A stretch of DNA of 64,000 bases. It comes from Harmothoe impar (taxonomy: Eukaryota; Annelida; Polychaeta; Phyllodocida; Polynoidae). Where the stretch lies: assembly GCA_947462335.1 (NCBI GenBank), contig OX381720.1, positions 63,757,946-63,821,945 on the forward strand, in the 5' to 3' direction. The first letter of the stretch is position 1. Every line of letters begins with the position of its first letter. The position numbers and the translations under genes are program-made. Of this stretch, positions 56,457 to 64,000 are shown piece after piece. Under the pieces are notes generated by a model, which was not told the origin of the DNA, ran no database searches, and was given only the letters and a program-made list of their open reading frames with translations.

Positions 56457-57554
56457 ATGACGGACTCAGAGCAGCAACAACACTACAAACGCTTAGCGCT
56501 CGTGGATCCTGAGACGCTCTACAAATCATCACGAGCAGGTCTACTTCATCATGTGCCCGCTGCTGCTGCTACTACTAGCGCTGCTACTACTGCAGTCGCT
56601 GCTGCTAGTACTTCTACTGCTCCAAACCTTCCTCCTCTTCCTGATGAGCGCACTGAAAAGAACGAGAGTTCCGCTCCTGCCACCGCCGCCCGCCTACCTG
56701 CCGACATGGCCTATTACCACAAGCAGGCAGAACAGTCCCTTCATCCCGACGCGGCCTTGCACCAGGTGCTACAGTTTATCTACAGGGACTTGGATTTAGT
56801 GTTGAACGACCCCACTTTGGAATCGCGCGAGAAAATGTTGAAATACCGAAGGTTGTTGAATAGATTGCAATTTTTTCTCGCGAATCCCCACAACAGCAAC
56901 ATCTCTTCGTCCTACTCTTCTTCGCCCCCGGCTCACCTCCGTCAGTCTGCTGAAGAGGCCAGCGCGTCCCTACTCGAGCGGTTGGCGAACCAAGTTCCCA
57001 AGAGGAATCGCACCCGGACCGTGGCGCTGTACAAACAATTGGAGAAATCCGGTGTGATCAAGTGGAACGAGGACGGTGCGGTGCGCGAGATGTCGGGTCG
57101 GAGAATACCACCTGAGCATCGCATCAACATAGTGGACTTACTGAACGACGCTGCCAGGTTCAGGAAGACGGCGCCCAGACCGGCGGGCTACTCGCCGTTC
57201 ACGAAAGCGCTGCGCGAAGCAGTTCCCACAGACTCCTTGATCGGAAACCATCTGTATAAAGCGAGCGGACCTGGCCGAAGTTTGGACACACGGCTTGCTG
57301 ACAGAGGTCGGAAACGACCGAGCTTCGACTCGGAAGAAGGAGAAGCAGCAGCAGCAGCAGCAGCAGTAGCAGCAGCAGACTCTTCTCTCCAGGTGGACGA
57401 TCAATCCTCTGACGACGAGGAGGACGACAGTGAACTTTTCCAAACTCCGACTTCCTATAGGAGCGTGGCGAGTAAGAAAAGGAAAGGGCGCAACCGCCTA
57501 GCGGCGAGGTCGTCGTTCACGCCCTCAACAGGCCCACCATGGGCAAACCAGTGA
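56457..57554 (+). CDS. Conserved Polinton protein of unknown function, about 365 aa
   Basis: The frame opens at an ATG at 56370, but the TATA box at 56349 and the family-like opening (KRLALVDPETL) favour the ATG at 56457. After an Ala/Thr-rich linker come two helical blocks (HQVLQFIYRDLDLVLNDPTL, EKMLKYRRLLNRLQFFL) and a C-terminal region (YKQLEKSGVIKWNEDGAVRE, NIVDLLNDAARFRK, PAGYSPFTKALREA, SLIGNHLY) that I recognise as recurrent in Polinton and related elements. The tail is acidic and Ala-rich, then basic. It is a probable virion or packaging-associated protein with no established activity. The last 16 bp overlap the integrase start. Confidence 0.7.
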   Translation: MTDSEQQQHYKRLALVDPETLYKSSRAGLLHHVPAAAATTSAATTAVAAASTSTAPNLPPLPDERTEKNESSAPATAARLPADMAYYHKQAEQSLHPDAALHQVLQFIYRDLDLVLNDPTLESREKMLKYRRLLNRLQFFLANPHNSNISSSYSSSPPAHLRQSAEEASASLLERLANQVPKRNRTRTVALYKQLEKSGVIKWNEDGAVREMSGRRIPPEHRINIVDLLNDAARFRKTAPRPAGYSPFTKALREAVPTDSLIGNHLYKASGPGRSLDTRLADRGRKRPSFDSEEGEAAAAAAAVAAADSSLQVDDQSSDDEEDDSELFQTPTSYRSVASKKRKGRNRLAARSSFTPSTGPPWANQ

Positions 57555-58663
57555 AGAGACTGACCAAGAAGGAAAAAGAAAAGAAGCGCGTAGTAGCTAG
57601 ATATACCGACGTCAAAGCGCCCTCCAGTTTCACTAGCGTGACTAAACTCCAGAAACATCATTTTCGCCACCTGAACCCGGCCGTCATCCGAGATGCTTTA
57701 GTGTCGCTGGACACCTACACTAAACATAAACCCATTCGGAGAAAATTCGCATGGAACAAGACTATAACCGGCGCAATCGATCAGCAGTGGCAGATAGATC
57801 TGATGGACATGCAAGCTTTGGCGTCTCACAACGACCGCTTCCGGTACGTGGTGACGGCGATCGACGTTTTCTCTAGGTACGCGTGGGCCGTTCCCATTAA
57901 ATCCAAGAGCGGCGCTGATGTCACCGAGGCCTTCCGAGAGATGACAGGCACTGGCGAGAGACGACCGCGCACTGTTCAGACAGACAAGGGGAAAGAGTTT
58001 TTGAACAAGATCTTTCAAGATCACTTGAAGAGCGAGGGCATAGAGTTCTTCACTGGCGAGAACGACGACATCAAAGCTAGTCTAGTGGAGCGCTTGAACC
58101 GCAGTCTGAAGGAGAAGCTGTGGCGTTATTTCACACACAAGCGCACGTATCGCTACGTAGACGTACTGCACCATGTAGTGTCTTCTTACAATCGCACTCA
58201 CCACAAGACGTTGAAAATGGCGCCGGCTCAAGTCAGCTCGGAAAACAGCGAAACAGTTTTCTACCGACAAGATCTCCCAACTAACAAACAAATCAACGAA
58301 ATATGGAAAAAGAAGAAAAAAACAAAGACGTCCGCCATCGACGTCATCGCTCCGGGTGACAGAGTGAGGATGTTGAGAACTAAAGGCGCCTTCGACAAAG
58401 GGTACGAGGGAAACTGGCGCGAGGAAGTGGTCGACGTTGCTAAGACGTTGGGAAGCAGAGGGTTCGAGCTGAAAGACGACAAGGGCGAGGAGATAAAAGG
58501 CGTCTTCTACCCGGAAGAGGTTCAGAAGGTGTACAAGAGTCGTTACGACAACAACTACCTGATAGACGAGGTGTTGCGCCGCAAGACCGTCGACGGTAAA
58601 GAGTTAGCTTTCGTACGTTGGTTAGGTTACGACGACAAGTTCAACGAGTGGATCCCCGACTCT
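57539..58663 (+). CDS. Polinton retroviral-like integrase with chromodomain
   Basis: The ATG sits in CCCACCATGGG, a strong initiation context. Catalytic residues of the DDE core are visible: D87 (QIDLMDM), D149 (QTDKGKEF) and E184 (SLVERLNR), about 35 residues apart as in DD35E. A central SH3-like region (APGDRVRMLRTKGAFDKGYE) and a C-terminal chromodomain (YLIDEVLRR...FVRWLGYDDKFNEWIPDS) follow. It inserts the linear element DNA and makes 6-bp duplications. The frame does not stop after the chromodomain but continues without interruption into the minor capsid protein at residue 376. Confidence 0.95.
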
Positions 58664-59742
58664 ATGGAGTATTATCCTGACAACAGCTTGACGTCTTTCC
58701 GAACTCACTTCGACTCGCCGCTCCTTCTGCCCGAAGCGTACGAAGCGGCTCTGACTGAGATCATCCTCCCTACAGAATGGACTAACGTGCACAACGACGA
58801 CTTGATCATCGTTGTTCCTCTGCGCACCAAGGGTTCGCTAGAGGAGGCGATCCAGGTTTTAAAAGAAACTAAATTCGCCGAAGGAAAAAAACCACAGGTA
58901 GACTGGAGGGGGATGAAAAACGCGAACGGTCTGAGCAAGCTAACGTTCAGCTCAAAATTCCCGCTGAGCTGGAAGGAAGCGAGCTATGTAACGGTGGAAG
59001 AGATATCAGACACGTCGGAAGAGCAGCAATTGAAACCAGAAACAAAAAGGTTCAAGAGAGAGGTCGACTTGAGACAGACGAATGCCGTATACAAGCAGTT
59101 CTTGTCCCCGGCGGTGAAGAAGAAGGCGATCAGCGATCAAGCAAGACAGATGATCGAAGAGATGGAGAAAGACATGGGAGTGCGCAGTTTCATGCCAAAC
59201 ATATTCGAGATACCTCCTATTTTCACCGGAAGCAAGCACACCCTAATCGAGCGCTTGAGTGAGACGTTGCGAGATGACAGACTAGAGGGCGACAGCTTCT
59301 TGCTCAAACCGATGCGGATCTTATCGTACGACGCCAAGACGAAACGCGTCACCATCAAACCGCCGAGACACTGTGCTGTCCTGCTGAGTCAGCATGCGTT
59401 CTAGGCTTCGGAGAGAAGACGTGTTTCGCGTCGCCGACTACCGGCGCCTACTCGATGGATGTTTTAGACGTGCACTCTGTGTACATATACACCGACATGA
59501 TCCAGGAGAGACGTGTGGGCGACATGCAAGTGCCGCTGTTGCGCTGCGTGGCGGTGGACAGAGGCGGAAAGCGTCGAGGTGGCGTGCAAGCTATCAGTTT
59601 TCCCCATTTGGATTATTTCCCCTTGAAATCCAAGAGGTTTACCGAGGTCGGCATCTATTTAAGAGACCGATCCGGTCATTCCATCCCATTCGGTAGAGGC
59701 GAGGTGACCGTGACACTTCATCTGAGACCTATTGAGCGCTGA
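58664..59742 (+). pseudogene. Minor capsid (penton-like) protein, fused to integrase and frame-broken
   Basis: From MEYYPDNSLTSFRTHF onward the sequence matches the N-terminal region of Polinton minor capsid proteins, but the first dozen or so residues usually ahead of it are absent and the integrase precedes it directly. The frame stops at 59402-59404. In the next frame, from about 59395, the typical C-terminal part follows (VLGFGEKTCF, then VYIYTDMIQERRVGDMQVPL, PLKSKRFTEVGIYLRD and VTLHLRPIER) to a stop at 59742. So the gene is damaged by one frame break near 59393 and by loss of its own start. In intact relatives it forms capsid vertices. Confidence 0.85.
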
Positions 59743-59753
59743 AAGAGAGAAAA

Positions 59754-60179
59754 ATGATGCGTCAACGCGTTCCGTACTTTCCACCCAGGCGCACCGTCGG
59801 CAGAGGGTACAGCGATTACTACAACGCGCAGCTGGGCAACGGCATCAACGTGTACAGCGGGCGCTCTTTCCAGAGCGGGCACGGTTTGGGCGGCGCTCTG
59901 TTAGGTCTGATGCGCTCGGCTACCCCGCTATTGAAGTCGGTGGGAAAAACGCTGCTCCGCGCCGGTGTGGGCGTAGCTAAAGATGTGCTGGCGGGTCGGA
60001 CTTTAAAGAGCAGCGTGAAAGACCGAGGCGCAGGCGCTCTGAAGAGACTGGCGAGTACGGCGTTCTCGGGAGGAAAGACGACTGTCGCGTCTAAGAAAGG
60101 GTCGAAACGTCGCCGGCATTCTCCTCAGACGGGCGGTGGCTCTTGCAAGAGACGTAGAGGGGATGTATTCGACCGGTAA
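59754..60179 (+). CDS. Small Gly/Arg-rich Polinton virion protein (pVI-like)
   Basis: It begins 12 bp after the minor capsid stop. The N-terminus has YFPPRRTVGRGYSDYY, then a Gly-rich turn (GHGLGGALLGLMRS) and an amphipathic segment (PLLKSVGKTLLRAGVGVAKDVLAG) with the recurrent LKSSVKDRGAGALKRLAS phrase, and a strongly basic C-terminus (KKGSKRRRHSP, CKRRRGDVFDR). This order matches the small protein found between the two capsid genes in many Polintons. An amphipathic membrane-active or DNA-contacting role, as for adenovirus pVI or core proteins, is inferred. At 141 aa it looks intact. Confidence 0.75.
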   Translation: MMRQRVPYFPPRRTVGRGYSDYYNAQLGNGINVYSGRSFQSGHGLGGALLGLMRSATPLLKSVGKTLLRAGVGVAKDVLAGRTLKSSVKDRGAGALKRLASTAFSGGKTTVASKKGSKRRRHSPQTGGGSCKRRRGDVFDR

Positions 60180-60196
60180 GCGCCTAGGCGTTCAGG

Positions 60197-60209
60197 TATA
60201 AATAAAAAG
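60197..60209 (+). promoter_or_regulatory. TATA box for the major capsid gene
   Basis: TATAAATAAAAAG, 50 bp before the ATG at 60259. Confidence 0.6.
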
Positions 60210-60258
60210 ACTGGAGGCGGCCGGCGTCAGTCTGTCGGCCGCGTGAAGAGAGAACACA

Positions 60259-61566
60259 ATGGCTTACGTACACGAGAGCAGTAACGAGTGCGCGCTCTCT
60301 GAGCTCGACCTGCACACCGTAGCGCCGACTCAGACTACTATCTTAAAGTCGTCTTTCCTGGGGATAGAAACAAAAAACTCTTTAGAGGATGGAGGTAACA
60401 TAAATTTTACCATCAACAAGTCGCAAGAGTACACAGACCTGAACGAGAATTACCTTCATCTGGAATGTCAAGTGCTGAAAGCGAACGGAGCGGCGATCGA
60501 GGACACCGACGCAGTAGCTCCGGTGAACAACTTGGCTCACTCGCTCTTCAAAGACGTCCAAGTCTCCATCGGCGGTTTCAAAGTGTCTGGCAACACCGAG
60601 ACCTACCCTTACCGAGCTTACTTGGAAGGGTTACTCAACTACAACAAAGACGTGAAGGACGGCGTCATGAGCGCCCAGGGGTGGCATGAAGATACGCCCG
60701 GTCAGTTTGACAGGTTGACTGACGCGAATGCGGGGTACAAAGCGCGCAAGAAGCTAATCTCCAACAAGCGCTTTTCGCTGATGGCGCGACTGCACTTTGA
60801 CCTGGCTCATCAACCGAAGCTCATCGTTGGAGAGACAGAAATCAATCTCACTCTGAAACAGGCGGCGCCCTCTTTCTATCTGATGTGCGCCGCTGACGGA
60901 GGCTACAGCTTGAAGATCTACAAAGCAAAGCTCTACGTGCGACGCGTGTTGGTGGCGGACGCTGTAGCGGAAACGCACGAGAGAGCGGTGATAGAACACG
61001 GACCCTTCGACTACCCGGTGAACAGAGTGGAGGTGACGACGTACGCCATCCCTCAAGGTAACAGAGATCACAGCTACACGCACTCCAACACAGGCCAGCT
61101 TCCCAAGTCGATGATGATTTGCTTCCTTGACCACGACGCCTTCAACGGTAGCTACACCAAGAACCCGTTCGAGATGAAGCATTACGACATCAGCTCGCTT
61201 CAAGTGATAGTGAACGATCAGAAAGTGCCGAACGACGCCTACGTGCCCGACTTTAAGACCAAAGCGGCCGTGAGAGAGTACTTGGCGCTACACACGGAAA
61301 CGGGGATGTACGAGGGCGCGCGCTCCTGCGGTATTTCATACGATCAATTCCTGAACGGTTACACGGTGTTCCCCCTCGACTTAACCCCAGACAGATCGCA
61401 CGACGGGTGTCGCGTGAACCTTATAAGAGCGGGTCAGCTGAGGGTGGAAGTCAGTTTCCGCTCGGCGCTACAAGCGACAACAACGGTGCTACGCTACTTG
61501 GTGTACGACAACGTCGTCGAGCTGACCCGAGATCGACACCCCTTCACCGACTACCACATGAACTGA
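60259..61566 (+). CDS. Polinton major capsid protein (double jelly-roll), 435 aa
   Basis: ATG in ACAATGGCT after a TATA-bearing leader. Family landmarks are the N-terminal SSNECALSELDLHTVAPTQT, INKSQEYTDLNENYLHLECQ, PVNNLAHSLFKDVQVSIGG, ETYPYRAYLEGLLNYNKDVK, a mid-protein HFDLAHQPKLIVGETEINLT, and a C-terminal FPLDLTPDRS...LRVEVSFRSAL...LVYDN. These fit the double jelly-roll capsid family shared with adenoviruses and virophages. The length is slightly short but complete, and no breaks are visible. Together with the ATPase and protease it implies that the ancestor could form virions. Confidence 0.95.
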   Translation: MAYVHESSNECALSELDLHTVAPTQTTILKSSFLGIETKNSLEDGGNINFTINKSQEYTDLNENYLHLECQVLKANGAAIEDTDAVAPVNNLAHSLFKDVQVSIGGFKVSGNTETYPYRAYLEGLLNYNKDVKDGVMSAQGWHEDTPGQFDRLTDANAGYKARKKLISNKRFSLMARLHFDLAHQPKLIVGETEINLTLKQAAPSFYLMCAADGGYSLKIYKAKLYVRRVLVADAVAETHERAVIEHGPFDYPVNRVEVTTYAIPQGNRDHSYTHSNTGQLPKSMMICFLDHDAFNGSYTKNPFEMKHYDISSLQVIVNDQKVPNDAYVPDFKTKAAVREYLALHTETGMYEGARSCGISYDQFLNGYTVFPLDLTPDRSHDGCRVNLIRAGQLRVEVSFRSALQATTTVLRYLVYDNVVELTRDRHPFTDYHMN

Positions 61567-61595
61567 AGACAAGACAGCGGTACTTGGCGTATCGT

Positions 61596-62048
61596 ATGAA
61601 CACGCTTGAAATAAGCAGAGTGTTGAAGGAAAACGTTCACACAAAACATCGTTTCCTGGGCGTTTTCTCTTGTGACACTATTCCGAAGCACCCTATCAAA
61701 GACACTTGTTTCGTGAGCAACACAGATCCGCAACATTTACCAGGTCAGCATTGGGTGGCGTTTTACGTGTCGAGCACGGGTGAAGTGTACTACTTTGATT
61801 CCTTCGGCTTACCGCCGCTGAGTGCGGAGTTCTTGTCTTTCGTGGAACGCTCTGCTCCGTTCAAGTGGCAAAGAAACCGCATTCAACTACAAGACACTTC
61901 TGCTGACACCTGTGGACCTCATTGCGTTCATTTCCTAATTGAAGCATGTCGAACAAGAAACCCCAAGAAGTGCGTCATGCGCATGAGCAAAATCCCAAAG
62001 CTGTGCCACCGGGCCGTGAGTCAGAAGCTATCGATGATGCTGTTGTGA
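61596..62048 (+). CDS. Polinton adenain-like cysteine protease, 150 aa
   Basis: The frame is open from 61407, but that part overlaps the capsid gene. The ATG at 61596 gives the family-like start MNTLEISRVLKENVHT and lies 30 bp after the capsid stop. The catalytic His is in GQHWVAFYV, the Asp/Glu-bearing strand in VYYFDSFGLPP, and Cys in TCGPHCVHFL. The length matches adenovirus-type capsid-maturation proteases. It would process virion proteins. No breaks are seen. Confidence 0.93.
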   Translation: MNTLEISRVLKENVHTKHRFLGVFSCDTIPKHPIKDTCFVSNTDPQHLPGQHWVAFYVSSTGEVYYFDSFGLPPLSAEFLSFVERSAPFKWQRNRIQLQDTSADTCGPHCVHFLIEACRTRNPKKCVMRMSKIPKLCHRAVSQKLSMMLL

Positions 62049-62245
62049 CGGGTTGTTGCGATGGCGGCCGTTTCATGGAGGCAAAGATTCTCTGCCTTGC
62101 CGAAATGGTGTTGGATTTATCCAAAGTCGTGCAATGTCTATTGGAGAGAAGTCGTCCGGGGTGTGGTGGTGCGAGTGACGGCGGCGTGAGACTTTGCGGC
62201 CTGTTGAGTTGCTGCAAATCGAAGAAGCAAGCTAAAAAAGCATAA
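61946..62245 (+). CDS. Possible small Cys-containing protein, 99 aa
   Basis: This frame begins at an ATG inside the protease gene (another frame) and runs 200 bp past its stop, ending just before AATAAA signals. The unique part has a helical stretch (EAKILCLAEMVLDLSKVVQC), Gly/Cys-rich sequence and a basic end (CKSKKQAKKA). No family is recognised. The first third overlaps coding sequence, so it could be a chance frame. Confidence 0.3.
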   Translation: MSNKKPQEVRHAHEQNPKAVPPGRESEAIDDAVVTGCCDGGRFMEAKILCLAEMVLDLSKVVQCLLERSRPGCGGASDGGVRLCGLLSCCKSKKQAKKA

Positions 62246-62274
62246 ACTTGTGTGTTTTTTCTGATTGAAATGAA

Positions 62275-62287
62275 AATAAAGAATAAA
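62275..62287 (+). terminator. Polyadenylation signals after the late gene block
   Basis: Two AATAAA hexamers (62275-62280 and 62282-62287) lie about 30 bp after the last plus-strand frame and 70 bp before the right TIR. Confidence 0.6.
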
Positions 62288-62355
62288 ATGAAAAGAAAAG
62301 AAATTATCTTGTTGTGTTTTTATTTCTATATATAAGTTACATAACTTTTTTTTGT

Positions 62356-62747
62356 TTGTTTGTTTACAAACAGTCACGTGTCACGTGGTGTTGTTTACAA
62401 ACAAGAGAGCCACGTGGTGTTGTTTACAAACAAACCCTAAGTAGGTCACGTTACCCTAGTTACCAAAATGCCGGCTTCTGATTGGCTGAGCCTAAGTAGG
62501 TCACGTGACGTAAGTAGGTCACGTTACCATGGTTACCAGAATGCCAGCCTCTGATTGGCTGAGAGCTTCTAAGTAGGTCAGTAGGTCACCCAGAATGCTG
62601 GCTTCTGATTGGCTGAGAGCCCTAAGTAGGTCACGTTACCATGGCAACGGGTCACGTGACCAAATGGAGGCCTCTGATTGGCTGCATGTCGATTGAGTAA
62701 TAAACAGTAGTTAACTATAGTCCCGTTCCGATACATACTATACTACT
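62356..62747 (-). repeat. Right terminal inverted repeat of the inner Polinton
   Basis: Mirror image of 51926-52318 and ends ACTATACTACT at 62747. Carries the same set of CCAAT, CACGTG and GTTACCATGGTTACC-type motifs in inverse orientation. Confidence 0.9.
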
Positions 62748-62753
62748 AGTAGT
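62748..62753 (+). repeat. Target-site duplication AGTAGT, right copy (inner Polinton)
   Basis: Identical to 51920-51925. It is followed directly by outer-element polymerase sequence CTTCCAT. Confidence 0.9.
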
Positions 62754-64000
62754 CTTCCATAGTTTGCATCTTCTCGTCGGATCAAACTTTCTGACATGCG
62801 GCGTAGTCGGATTCGGACATTTTGACGCCCGTCAGCTCGCTGTCGAAAGCCGATCTCGGTGGCAGCGTTCTGTTTGCCAGTTTCCTGGTAGACGTCATCC
62901 ATTCGTAAGGAAAGTGACCTTTCTCTTCGTTCCTGGTGAAAGCTCGCAAATAGGTCGCGTAGTTGTAACCGGGTGCCAAATAGATGACTACGTCCAAGAA
63001 AACCGTGTGCTGTGTGTAAACCGCCAAGTATTGATTGCTTCTCTTTATGACGCTGAATTCTTGGTTTCTTCGGTCTCCGGAGGCGAAGAACGAGTGAAGG
63101 CGTATTTTGATCAGGTTCAAGTCGTAACGCCCCGAGTTGAAGCCCACGACTGGAGCTTGACGGATGTATCTCAGAAGACGCTTCTTCAGTTGAACTAACG
63201 GGTGTCTGGTCTGAGCCGCAGCGAAGCCGCCTGGAGAAGGGGTGAACGTCGCCTCCTCCAGCAGGAGAGCTTCACCTATCGCCGCATCTAACTTCGCTAA
63301 GGTCGGTCGGTAAAGTTCTAGCACAGCTTCCCCGATGACTTTGGCGTTCTCGTTTATGTGATTTAAAACTCGGTCCAACAAGGGGTCGGAATCTGTGTCG
63401 GATTCTCTGACGAAGCAGACGGGCCCCTCCCACCCCGGAAAGTCGGATGCGACGCTAGCCGACAAAGGGACGTGATCCCACAGCAGGGACACGTGTTCCG
63501 TCGACGGTTCTTTGCACGGTCTGAAGAAAGCCTCGAAATCGAAGGCGATCTTGTAAGGGTAGATTCCGGAATGTCCGTCGGGGGGAAAAATGGAGAAGTC
63601 TGCTAGCGCTTCGAAAATCGTTCTCGAATTTTGGTAGATGCCACCTACGTAGCGCAACTTGACTTGTCGGCAAGAGGAAAGCTGGTTCCTGTGTCTCTTC
63701 AGCAAGAACTCGGTGGTGAACGCCGCCTTACACTTGCAACATTCGTATATGCCCGCGTACGCGTTGAAGTCCGTAACGAGAGAGACGTGCAAACCGCCTT
63801 TCGCCGTCAGGTGTAGGTTGACTTTACCTCGGGCGGCCAGAGTTCTGGAAGGCGGTCTGATCAGAGTAACGCGTCTTCTCAACTTCCGCCCCGGCACTTG
63901 ACGCGACGCGGTGTAAACCGCTATTTGTACGTCAAACAAGTTCTCTAACGCGGGTAAGTCGCGGATGTTCAGACCCGGAAAGGATTCAGGTGTGGCAGCG
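62754..64000 (-). pseudogene. Polinton DNA polymerase B, N-terminal part (partial)
   Basis: The minus-strand frame is open from the window edge (64000) to a TGA at 62782-62784; coding similarity continues past this stop to the insertion site at 62753. Visible are the exonuclease motif I (YKIAFDFEAFF) and a motif II-like segment (VGFNSGRYDLNLIKI), plus a Cys/His cluster upstream (CCKCKAAF...LLKRHRNQLSSC) that may bind zinc. The start lies outside the window. Together with 49838-51919 this makes one split polymerase gene of the outer Polinton, inactivated by the stop, the 10.8-kb insertion and two frame breaks. Confidence 0.9.

Larger units (their letters stand above)
51926..62747. mobile_element. 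Inner Polinton, 10,822 bp, without polymerase gene
   Basis: It is bounded by roughly 393-bp inverted repeats and a 6-bp target duplication. The plus-strand gene order is: two small unknown genes, packaging ATPase, small conserved gene (rearranged), virion-associated protein, integrase running into minor capsid, pVI-like small protein, major capsid, protease, possible small gene. One Ala-rich gene reads on the minus strand near the left end. Canonical Polintons are 15-20 kb and carry polymerase B; none is present here. It therefore probably depended on a polymerase in trans, for instance from the element family it landed in. Confidence 0.9.
49308..64000. mobile_element. Outer Polinton (Maverick), right end outside the window
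   Basis: The left end at 49308 starts AGTAGTATAGTATGTATCGG, the same terminus as the inner Polinton, followed by a non-coding TIR-like region and then the minus-strand polymerase B gene. That gene is split by the inner Polinton (51926-62747) and continues to the window end. Only the polymerase is visible as outer-element cargo. The left flank is AAGATG, so if the right end is intact a second AAGATG should follow its mirror-image terminus beyond 64000. Confidence 0.85.

Noticed and set aside
59394..59696. 100-codon Arg/His-rich frame over the minor capsid end
   Set aside because: It is a shadow of the capsid frame that reads VYIYTDMIQERRVGD.
61407..61595. Longer protease frame starting within the capsid gene
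   Set aside because: The added residues are an out-of-frame reading of the capsid gene; the ATG at 61596 gives the family-like start.
1..64000. tRNA or rRNA genes
   Set aside because: I did not recognise any cloverleaf or rRNA core sequence by eye; a covariance search would be needed to exclude them.

Overview
This window looks like metazoan nuclear DNA, probably from a marine invertebrate. It has an intron-rich gene with GT-AG introns, many inverted-repeat mobile elements, non-LTR and tyrosine-recombinase retrotransposons, and at least two Polinton (Maverick) elements. I cannot name the species. An amphioxus, hemichordate, echinoderm or lophotrochozoan genome would all fit.

Positions 1-36,400 are repeat-dominated. 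They hold foldback/MITE-like elements, a non-LTR reverse transcriptase remnant (4,301-5,016 and 11,178-11,818, minus strand) split by a 6.16-kb inverted-repeat element (5,017-11,177) that itself carries a second dead non-LTR element, several elements with clusters of 13-17-bp motifs in both orientations, and a full-length but inactivated Ngaro-type DIRS retrotransposon (20,850-26,327) recognisable by its A1-B1-A2-B2 split direct repeats.

Positions 36,893-43,021 (minus strand) hold the one convincing host gene. Eleven exons, all with GT-AG borders and consistent phases, give a predicted 496-residue protein with an N-terminal CARD death-fold domain and an AIG1/GIMAP-type GTPase domain. This is an immune-like architecture. 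Positions 43,022-49,307 are MITEs, microsatellites and inverted repeats.

Positions 49,308-64,000 (window end) are Polinton DNA. The outer Polinton starts at 49,308. Its protein-primed DNA polymerase B gene (minus strand) is cut into an N-terminal part (62,754-64,000) and a C-terminal part (49,838-51,919) by an inner 10,822-bp Polinton (51,926-62,747). The inner element has about 393-bp terminal inverted repeats and a perfect 6-bp target duplication, AGTAGT. It carries a packaging ATPase, small virion proteins, retroviral-like integrase, minor capsid, major capsid and adenovirus-type protease genes, but no polymerase. Inside it the integrase frame runs directly into the minor capsid frame, and a 112-codon copy of the integrase core lies inside a small conserved gene between 113-bp direct repeats. 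The TIRs of both Polintons share their outermost bases and carry arrays of CCAAT, CACGTG and other promoter-type motifs.

The most noteworthy items are the nested, polymerase-less capsid-encoding Polinton with its rearrangements, the CARD-AIG1 GTPase gene, and the recurring design of inverted-repeat elements bearing clustered short motifs.
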